A stretch of DNA of 6,366 nucleotides, from the NCBI GenBank assembly GCA_050732575.1, contig JBOHRF010000298.1:1-6366 (forward strand), given 5' to 3'. Positions 1 to 5,193 of this stretch are shown here, piece by piece. The DNA comes from JBBDWZ01 sp050732575 (GTDB lineage: Bacteria; Gemmatimonadota; Gemmatimonadetes; Longimicrobiales; RSA9). The notes under the pieces were generated by a model that was not told where the DNA came from, did no database searches, and saw only the letters and a program-made list of their open reading frames with translations. The translations under genes were made by a program, and so were the position numbers. How positions within the stretch are numbered: position 1 is the first letter of the stretch; each line of letters opens with the position of its first letter.

Positions 1-2
1 AA

Positions 3-251
3 CAACAACAGAAAGCGCGCGAAATCCTGACCCGACTCCATGCTGCTCGGCCTGCGCCCGCGGTGCCCGCGGCCGAAGCACTGGTCCACGCCAGTCTGGG
101 CGAGGTGAATACTGCGTTCGAGTTGTTGAATGGGCTGAAAGACTTGAATGCCGCTACCCGTGAGTGGATCCGCGTGAATCCCGTCTGGCAACCGCTCCGC
201 GCGGACCCGCGTTGGCCTCAGCTTCTGCGCAATCTGGGGTTGGAAGGCTAA
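3..251 (+). CDS. C-terminal end of a TPR-like repeat protein (5' partial)
   Basis: Only the last 82 residues are visible; the frame is open from base 3 to the TAA at 249-251 and the gene begins before the window. The visible part has a TPR-like helical pair (AEALVHASLGEVNTAFELL, then NGLKDLNAATREWI) followed by VNPVWQPLRADPRWPQLLRNLGL. That ending (xNPxWxPLRxDPRxxxLLxxLGL) is typical of long TPR proteins that carry a protein kinase, adenylate cyclase or winged-helix DNA-binding domain at the N-terminus. The N-terminal domain cannot be seen, so the function stays open; I infer only a TPR protein-interaction tail. An internal GTG at 63 could mimic a start, but the reading frame and repeat continue upstream of it. 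The next gene starts 8 bases after the stop, so the two are probably co-transcribed. Confidence 0.6.
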   Translation, partial: QQQKAREILTRLHAARPAPAVPAAEALVHASLGEVNTAFELLNGLKDLNAATREWIRVNPVWQPLRADPRWPQLLRNLGLEG

Positions 252-259
252 CTCCACGA

Positions 260-1480
260 ATGCGCCGGCCCCACATCTCCAGAAGGCAGTTCCTGCACCA
301 CTCCAGCACCGCACTGGCCTGGCCCGCAGCGCTCAATGCTTGCGCCACCCGCATGCAGAACGCACAGGACCCATGGGCACAGGCGCATGCAGAATTCCTC
401 ATCCCAGCTGACCGCATCTATCTGAACATCGGTACTCTCGGACCACAGCCGCGCATCGTGGTCGATGCCGTGATCGAACACACGCGCCGCGTGGCCATGA
501 GCCTGCCGCCCGGCGTCGACTGGGATACACTCAAGCGCGAGTGCGCAGCGCTGCTCAACTGCGATCCCGCCGGTCTCGTGTTCCCGCGCAATACCACGGA
601 AGGCATGAACTTCGTGGCCAACGGCCTCGAGCTGAATGCCGGCGATGAAGTCATCACCACCAATCACGAGCACATCGGCGGCCTGTGCTGCTGGCAGCTC
701 ATTGCCAAAAGGCGCGGCGTCACGCTGCGCCAGGTCGAGCTGCAGAACCCGCCCCTCGATCCGCAGGCCGCCTACGATGCCATCGTGCGCGCCATCTCGT
801 CGCGCACCAAGGTCGTGTCCGTGTCACACGTCAACTTCACCAACGGGCTCAACATGCCCGTGCGCGCGCTCATCGAATATTGCCGCCCGCGTGGCATCAT
901 CGTCGTAGTCGATGGCGCGCACCCGCCCGGCCTCATGGCCGTTGATCTGCGCGCACTCGATCCCGACTTTTACGCCACCTCGCCCCACAAATGGCTGTTC
1001 GCCGCGCAGGGCACGGGTTTGCTCTATCTGCGCGATGAATGGCGCACGAAACTCTGGCCGACACTTGCATCGGGAGATTGGGACAACCTCACGTTGGGCG
1101 CGCAGCGCTTCAATCACCTGGGCAGCTTCGATGAATCGCGCCTGGCGGGATTGCTCGCCGCCGTGCGCTTCCATCAGGCGCTCGGGCCCGATCGCACGTA
1201 CGCGCGCATACGTCATCTGCGCAGCCGCATCTTCGATGCGCTCGCGCAGAGCCCGCGCGTGCACTTCACCTCGCCGCGCAATGACAGCGCGGGCGCCGGC
1301 ATGGTGTCGTTCACAGTCGATGGCATTACCGCGCAGGACCTGCAGAGGAAGCTGGCCGAGCACAACGTGCGTACCCGCGTGATTGGCGAGTACAACTACA
1401 ACTGGATGCGGCTCTCCGCCTCGGTCCATAGCACGGAAGCCCAGATCGAGCGCGTGGCCAGTCTGATTGGTTCCGCCTAG
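260..1480 (+). CDS. Tat-signal class V aminotransferase-fold PLP enzyme (isopenicillin-N epimerase/cysteine desulfurase-like)
   Basis: A complete 406-residue PLP enzyme of fold type I, class V. What I see: NTTEG at residues 111-115 (phosphate/cofactor loop), TTNHEH at 133-138 with a His stacking candidate, VVVDGAHPPG with Asp218 placed to bind the pyridine nitrogen, SPHKW with Lys244 as the Schiff-base lysine, and WMRLSAS near the C-terminus with Arg384 as the likely substrate-carboxylate binder. The length fits the family. The N-terminus reads SRRQFL at residues 7-12, a twin-arginine motif, then a short hydrophobic stretch ending LNAC (Cys28), so the folded, cofactor-loaded enzyme is probably exported by Tat and perhaps lipid-anchored. 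I chose the ATG at 260 because it puts the Tat motif at the extreme N-terminus and follows the upstream stop by 8 bases; GGAAGG at 242-247 may serve as a distant ribosome site. A longer reading from GTG at 164 would overlap the upstream gene. The substrate cannot be told from sequence; epimerase, desulfurase, lyase and hydrolase activities all occur in relatives. Confidence 0.9.
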   Translation: MRRPHISRRQFLHHSSTALAWPAALNACATRMQNAQDPWAQAHAEFLIPADRIYLNIGTLGPQPRIVVDAVIEHTRRVAMSLPPGVDWDTLKRECAALLNCDPAGLVFPRNTTEGMNFVANGLELNAGDEVITTNHEHIGGLCCWQLIAKRRGVTLRQVELQNPPLDPQAAYDAIVRAISSRTKVVSVSHVNFTNGLNMPVRALIEYCRPRGIIVVVDGAHPPGLMAVDLRALDPDFYATSPHKWLFAAQGTGLLYLRDEWRTKLWPTLASGDWDNLTLGAQRFNHLGSFDESRLAGLLAAVRFHQALGPDRTYARIRHLRSRIFDALAQSPRVHFTSPRNDSAGAGMVSFTVDGITAQDLQRKLAEHNVRTRVIGEYNYNWMRLSASVHSTEAQIERVASLIGSA

Positions 1481-1689
1481 GATTTCGAGCTAGATCCGAC
1501 ATATCGGTCGCTAAACTCCACCATATTGGGACGAAATCCCTGCCCCTGGCACAACTGCTGCCCGCACGCGTGCGCGTATCGCGCCTATCGGTCGCGCATG
1601 GGTCATCGTGACCTATCTTCCTGTATACAATGACACGCCCGGATATTAACGCTGATTAACAATTGACGTAGCTCCTTCACTTCGACACG
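1481..1689. other. Intergenic region with short palindromes and a 10-bp direct repeat
   Basis: This gap holds no credible gene. It contains the perfect palindrome GCACGCGTGC (1564-1573), overlapping the inverted repeat GCGCG-TAT-CGCGC (1572-1584). TATCGGTCGC occurs twice in direct orientation at 1502-1511 and 1586-1595. The second half is AT-rich, with TATACAAT at 1624-1631 as a possible -10 element, although I find no good -35 at the right distance. I see no stem-loop plus T-run terminator after the aminotransferase gene. The stretch is a plausible promoter/operator region for the regulator gene that follows, but this is inference. Confidence 0.35.
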
Positions 1690-2334
1690 TTGGCGCACCG
1701 CACCGCACCGCACCGCACCGGTGCCGGCAATCGACCCTGCCGCCGAGAGAGGCCCTCGATCAGCACAGATCTTCCCGATAGCGCCGGTCAGCCGGGTGAA
1801 GAATCGGATGCTCGGCTCTCCGACCGCCTACGAACGCTGGTCGCCCAGCTCGGAAGAGGACTCAACGATTCCGAGTTTGTGCACTGCGTGCTTCAACTCC
1901 TGGAAGGCGACGGCAAAGCCGGCTCGCTGCCGCTCGACGAGGCGGTACTGACCGTTCTCATTCGGCATGGCGGCTCGGATGTCTTACTGCGTGAAGTGCG
2001 CTACATCATGGGATCCACTCGTCCGACGCAAACAGTGAAGCGCCTGGCCGCGCATGCCCACAAAGATGCGAGCACTCTCCGACGACACTGGAAAGCGATT
2101 TGTCCGACTGTTGACCTGCACGATTTGATTCGATTGACCGTCCTCGTCCACTTGGCGCGCGTGTCAGGATCCGACCGTAAACGGGCCCGCCAATGCAGCA
2201 TCGACGTTAGGACCGCGCGTAAAGCAGCGTTAGACCTGGCGAACAAGCCCCTGCGGGAATTGCTGCGGGAGCCGGGCGAGATCGTGAGCATACTCGAGCG
2301 TTGGCTCAGGCCGAATGCCGCACCTTTGCCATGA
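1690..2334 (+). CDS. Probable AraC-like helix-turn-helix DNA-binding protein
   Basis: A 214-residue protein with no signal peptide or membrane segment. Residues 115-135 (TVKRLAAHAHKDASTLRRHWK) read like the first helix-turn-helix of an AraC-type domain (LAxxxxxSxxTLRRxxK). Residues 163-185 (from RKRARQCSIDVRTARKAA) sit where the second one would be, after a connecting helix rich in Leu and Val. The second unit is degenerate, so the family call is tentative; a sigma-like or other HTH protein is possible. The region before residue 90 is polar and unassigned. The start is uncertain: an in-frame TAG at 1669-1671 bounds it, TTG at 1690 is the only conventional start near it, and no Shine-Dalgarno is visible there; GTG codons at 1879 and 1888 would give much shorter proteins. 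From TTG, the first codons read through a CGCAC tandem repeat. It lies 114 bases before the M15 lipoprotein gene and could regulate it, but nothing in the sequence proves this. Confidence 0.6.
   Translation: MAHRTAPHRTGAGNRPCRRERPSISTDLPDSAGQPGEESDARLSDRLRTLVAQLGRGLNDSEFVHCVLQLLEGDGKAGSLPLDEAVLTVLIRHGGSDVLLREVRYIMGSTRPTQTVKRLAAHAHKDASTLRRHWKAICPTVDLHDLIRLTVLVHLARVSGSDRKRARQCSIDVRTARKAALDLANKPLRELLREPGEIVSILERWLRPNAAPLP
1694..1718 (+). repeat. Five tandem CGCAC pentanucleotide units
   Basis: CGCAC is repeated five times without a mismatch, and the last unit runs into the palindrome GCACCGGTGC at 1715-1724. The array covers the second to tenth codons of the regulator if it starts at TTG 1690. 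Five is not a multiple of three, so gain or loss of one unit would shift the reading frame relative to that start. Confidence 0.85.
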
Positions 2335-2437
2335 AATGCCGCGTATATGTACTGTCGTGTGGTCCGACGTTCCTCTACCCTTAGCCAGCCGATGACCATT
2401 GCTCCAAGTACGTGAAAGCACGCGCTACCCAGCTTCT

Positions 2438-2445
2438 GGAGGAGG
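2438..2445 (+). promoter_or_regulatory. Strong Shine-Dalgarno of the M15 lipoprotein gene
   Basis: GGAGGAGG lies directly before the ATG at 2449; the core GGAGG at 2438-2442 has a 6-base spacer. It fixes the start of the lipoprotein gene. Further upstream, TTGCCA (2326-2331) and TACTGT (2350-2355) are separated by 18 bases and could be a weak sigma-70 type promoter; that part is speculative. Confidence 0.75.
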
Positions 2446-2448
2446 CCG

Positions 2449-3105
2449 ATGAAACGTTTTGCGTTGACCGCACTCATTTGCGTTGTTTCGCTTGGTGGTT
2501 GCACCGACGTTGATAGAATCACCTCTCCGGCTCCACCCGATGCGAGCGCCAGCGACGCAGACCTATGGGCTTGGAACGGCATAGGCATTGCAACCGGGGA
2601 CCCTGAGGAGTGTGACCCCGAAACTGCGATCGATTGCCGCCCTTGCCCGGACGAAGAGCAAGAAACCCTTGTAGCGGAGTACGAGAACCCCACGTTTAAC
2701 AACACCGAGCGGCCAAGGTGCGCCGATTTTGAGGACGACGGCGGTTCGGCTCATTTCACATGGAGCGAGTTGAATGGGGGGTGGGCAGAAGGCAATCCGC
2801 ACCAGCCATGGGGATGGATAAATTCGATCCTTCCTCAGAGGCTAGAGGAGACACGCACCAATTACAATCGAGGCGGGATCACGTTGGCCTCAGGATACCG
2901 TTGTCCACATGGGAATGCTGGTTTGCCGGGGGCCGCGGTGAACAGCCGCCACACACATGGTCGGGCGGCCGACATGTATTCGAGCTCTCATTCATGGACG
3001 GAGACGGAATTCAACCATTTGAGGACTGCGGCAGAACAAACAAACACGCTTGAAACTTCCTTCTGGAATACATACACCGATCACCATTATCACGCAGCTT
3101 GGTAA
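2449..3105 (+). CDS. Lipoprotein with M15-type zinc D-Ala-D-Ala carboxypeptidase-like domain
   Basis: A 218-residue predicted lipoprotein. Residues 1-18 form a lipoprotein signal (basic MKRF, hydrophobic core, lipobox LGGC with Cys18). A low-complexity, acidic and cysteine-containing linker follows, with Cys55, Cys63, Cys66 and Cys91. From about residue 100 the protein resembles peptidase M15 domains (the M15_3 type): SGYRC at 148-152, then NSRHTHGRAAD at 165-175, which matches the family signature SxHxxGxAxD and supplies the zinc ligands His168 and Asp175. The C-terminal TDHHYHAAW supplies a third ligand, His213 or His215. The canonical ExxH (catalytic Glu three residues before the third zinc His) is not obvious; Asp211 is the nearest acid, so activity is not certain. 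Family members cleave peptidoglycan stem peptides or phage-type murein cross-links; here the likely place of action is the periplasm, anchored to a membrane. The next gene starts 15 bases downstream with its own strong ribosome site, so the two form an operon. Confidence 0.8.
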   Translation: MKRFALTALICVVSLGGCTDVDRITSPAPPDASASDADLWAWNGIGIATGDPEECDPETAIDCRPCPDEEQETLVAEYENPTFNNTERPRCADFEDDGGSAHFTWSELNGGWAEGNPHQPWGWINSILPQRLEETRTNYNRGGITLASGYRCPHGNAGLPGAAVNSRHTHGRAADMYSSSHSWTETEFNHLRTAAEQTNTLETSFWNTYTDHHYHAAW

Positions 3106-3107
3106 GG

Positions 3108-3113
3108 AAGGAG
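3108..3113 (+). promoter_or_regulatory. Shine-Dalgarno of the HEAT-like gene
   Basis: AAGGAG with a 7-base spacer before the ATG at 3121, within a longer purine run (3104-3115) that begins in the stop codon of the M15 gene. It supports both the start choice and translation from a shared message. Confidence 0.7.
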
Positions 3114-3120
3114 AGACCCC

Positions 3121-3891
3121 ATGCGAGTGACACGATGGGTGAGCGTTCTTTCAGCGGCTGTTCTTATTGTAACGACCCGAGGCGCAGCGGATGCTCAGGA
3201 CCAGAGAACCGTGGCGCGTCAACTCTTAGAAGGTGATCAGCCCACGAGGATGCTGGCATTACAAGCGGCCAGAAAAATCGGCGCAGCTAACATCGGCGGT
3301 GAGCTTCGAGTGGCGCTAATCACGTTACTTGAGCGAGAGAACGTAGTCGTAGCAGACGCTGCCCGACGCGGGGTTCCGCTTGATACTTACGAGAGTCCTG
3401 AGTTCATCGCGCATCTATCACGGTTTGTGGCCGAACTGCGAGATCCTCGCGCCATACCAGCACTCGCCGAAGCAATATATGGAGGAGGAACAGTCGCACG
3501 CGCACTGGCGGCTTTTGGTGAGCAATCCGTCCCAGCAGTAACTCGAGTTGTCGCTGCTCCAGATGTCCACTACGACGTAGTTAACCATGCACTCCTTACA
3601 CTCCGTTTTGTCCTAGAGGGTCAAACGCCCGTATCGTCAAGTACGCGCAACCAGATTCGCGAAAGCGCGGCGCTGCGCCTGACTGGAAAACAATATTTCA
3701 CCACGTTGTGGAAGGCGATGGACCTTGCAATCACGCTCAACGATCCGAGTCTAAGGGCAATAGTCCAGACGATCGCCTCTGACCGCGGCCAGATCCTCGC
3801 AAGAGGGATTTCGGACCCGGAAGTAATTGCCCGAACGCAAAGGCTCGCCGTAGAGAGACTTGCTGGTGTTCCTGCGCTCCCCCGTCGCTGA
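3121..3891 (+). CDS. Secreted HEAT-like repeat protein
   Basis: A 256-residue protein with a Sec signal peptide: basic n-region MRVTR, hydrophobic residues 6-19, and a likely cleavage after ADA (residues 23-25). The mature part is nearly all short amphipathic helices with Ala/Leu spacing typical of HEAT or armadillo-type repeats, for example LLEGDQPTRMLALQAARKIG, LRDPRAIPALAEAIYGG, and ALAAFGEQSVPAVTRVVAA; the motif DPRAIPAL is a hallmark of HEAT_2-like repeats. No catalytic motif is visible, so I infer a protein-binding scaffold in the periplasm or outside the cell. It follows the M15 lipoprotein gene by 15 bases and is probably translated from the same message. Its third codon positions are poorer in G/C (22 of 40 sampled codons) than those of the aminotransferase (34 of 40), which suggests a different history. 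The repeat count was not determined. Confidence 0.75.
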   Translation: MRVTRWVSVLSAAVLIVTTRGAADAQDQRTVARQLLEGDQPTRMLALQAARKIGAANIGGELRVALITLLERENVVVADAARRGVPLDTYESPEFIAHLSRFVAELRDPRAIPALAEAIYGGGTVARALAAFGEQSVPAVTRVVAAPDVHYDVVNHALLTLRFVLEGQTPVSSSTRNQIRESAALRLTGKQYFTTLWKAMDLAITLNDPSLRAIVQTIASDRGQILARGISDPEVIARTQRLAVERLAGVPALPRR

Positions 3892-3957
3892 ATGGCAGAG
3901 GAAAGCTAGCGAGCATCCCGAAAGGTGGCCTACTCAAGAGTGCGCGGTTTTGTCGCG

Positions 3958-5193
3958 ATGCGACGGGCCTTCACGATTGGACTGGTTACGGCTACCGCCT
4001 GCCGTGCTTCGGATACAAGGGACCCAGCATCGATGCAAGCAGTAGAATGGTTGTACTACGGTGGTGATCCCGGAGGGATGAGATACTCAGCAGCAGCAGA
4101 CATCAACCGAACCAATGTAAACAAACTGATCCTCGCGTGGAGCCTACGCGCCGGCGATGTCTCGCCGGAAATGTTTGATCCGGACGGCCATCGGGCGGGG
4201 AATTTGCGTGAAGACGGGACACCGATAGCATCGCAGCGCGGCGCCTCGTGCGGCTCGTGTCATACCACAGATATGCGCTTTGAATCCACTGCAATCACCC
4301 GCGACAGCACGTTGTACATTTCAACTCCGCGCAATCGCATTCTGGCGATCGACGCTGGCACAGGAAACATTCGATGGACGTTCGATCCAGGCATAGATGC
4401 AACACTTCGCTACGCGGAGGATTTTGTATCGCGCGGCGTGGCTAGCTGGATTGACCACGAGGCCCCGCGGGGCCACGAATGCGCTGAACGCCTATTTGTT
4501 GCGACGATCGATGCTAGGCTCATCGCAGTTAACGCACAGACAGGGAAGCGCTGCTTGGGTTTTGGCGATGATGGGGTCATCAATCTCGACGAGGGTGGCT
4601 CGTTGGAAGGGGTCGAGGTCGCCAAAGGCCAATATGTTGTCACGTCGCCCCCGGCGGTCGCAGGAGGCGTCGTGGTGGTTGGGTCGTCAATTGCACCTCG
4701 TGTTCGCGCGCAAGTTCACGGTGTAGTGCGCGGTTTCGACGCGCGCACCGGTGCGCTTCGCTGGTCGTTCGATCCAATCCAATGGTATCAGCCTATCGAT
4801 TCCCAAAGGCCGACATCGGGATACATGAAAGCGTCGGGTGGCGGCAACGTTTGGTCAATAATGAGTTTCGACTCCGCCCGTGACATGGTGTTTCTCCCTA
4901 CGAGCGGTCCCGCGCCTTCTCATTATGGCGGGGTACGGTCTGGTGCAAACCCCCATGCCAATTCTGTCGTCGCGCTGAGAGCAACAACCGGAGAGTTAGT
5001 TTGGTCTTTTCAGGTAGTGCACCACGATCTTTGGGATTATGACGTAGCCGCTCAACCAATGCTCGTCAAGTTGCGATTGAACGGTCTGGACAGGGACGTT
5101 GTTGTGGTTGGAACAAAAATGGGAATGATATTTGTTCTGGATCGTGATAGTGGCGTGCCTGTGCTCCCAGTAGAGGAACGAGGGTTCTCCTAA
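3958..5193 (+). CDS. PQQ-dependent glucose-dehydrogenase-type quinoprotein, 3' end truncated by an insertion sequence
   Basis: The first 411 residues of a quinoprotein beta-propeller. The order of motifs matches the membrane/soluble PQQ glucose-dehydrogenase group: YYGGDPGGMRYS (from about residue 27), STPRNRILAIDAGTGNIRW, SRGVASW, RLIAVNAQTGKRC, GGGNVWSIMSFD, FLPTSGPAPSHYGG, VHHDLWDYD at 354-362, and PVEERG at 404-409. Full-length relatives are about 600 residues or more, with the remaining propeller blades after PVEER. Here the frame ends three codons past it (GFS then TAA), exactly where an ISL3 element begins, so the gene is interrupted and probably non-functional. The start is uncertain: ATG 3958 gives a short signal (MRRAFTIGLVTATAC, weak lipobox), GTG 3925 adds 11 residues, and neither has a clear Shine-Dalgarno. 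An in-frame TAG at 3907 sets the limit. It begins 66 bases after the HEAT-like gene. Odd feature: CGSCH at residues 98-102, a heme-c type motif in a propeller loop. The vicinal Cys-Cys of PQQ alcohol dehydrogenases is not present at SRGVASW. Confidence 0.88.
   Translation: MRRAFTIGLVTATACRASDTRDPASMQAVEWLYYGGDPGGMRYSAAADINRTNVNKLILAWSLRAGDVSPEMFDPDGHRAGNLREDGTPIASQRGASCGSCHTTDMRFESTAITRDSTLYISTPRNRILAIDAGTGNIRWTFDPGIDATLRYAEDFVSRGVASWIDHEAPRGHECAERLFVATIDARLIAVNAQTGKRCLGFGDDGVINLDEGGSLEGVEVAKGQYVVTSPPAVAGGVVVVGSSIAPRVRAQVHGVVRGFDARTGALRWSFDPIQWYQPIDSQRPTSGYMKASGGGNVWSIMSFDSARDMVFLPTSGPAPSHYGGVRSGANPHANSVVALRATTGELVWSFQVVHHDLWDYDVAAQPMLVKLRLNGLDRDVVVVGTKMGMIFVLDRDSGVPVLPVEERGFS

Noticed and set aside
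164..259. Extension of the aminotransferase to a GTG start at 164
   Set aside because: It would overlap the upstream gene by 88 bases and bury the Tat motif behind a 32-residue arginine/serine-rich extension; ATG 260 fits better.
248..673. 141-codon open frame on the - strand
   Set aside because: Also opposite the aminotransferase N-terminal half; no domain or signal visible.
824..1429. 201-codon open frame on the - strand
   Set aside because: Antisense shadow of the aminotransferase, which carries all catalytic motifs on the + strand.
1481..1689. tRNA or small RNA gene in the intergenic gap
   Set aside because: No cloverleaf-type arms or T-loop sequence and no terminator-like hairpin with T-run were seen.
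1694..1724. CGCAC array as a CRISPR-like repeat
   Set aside because: Units are 5 bases, contiguous and without spacers; this is a simple tandem repeat.
1721..1951. Second + frame starting at GTG 1721
   Set aside because: Overlaps the regulator frame, has no domain resemblance and ends early; considered only because the CGCAC array could shift frames, but the helix-turn-helix is in the other frame.
2001..2705. 234-codon open frame on the - strand
   Set aside because: It crosses the end of the regulator, the intergenic gap with a strong + strand ribosome site, and the M15 signal peptide; composition is low in recognisable motifs.
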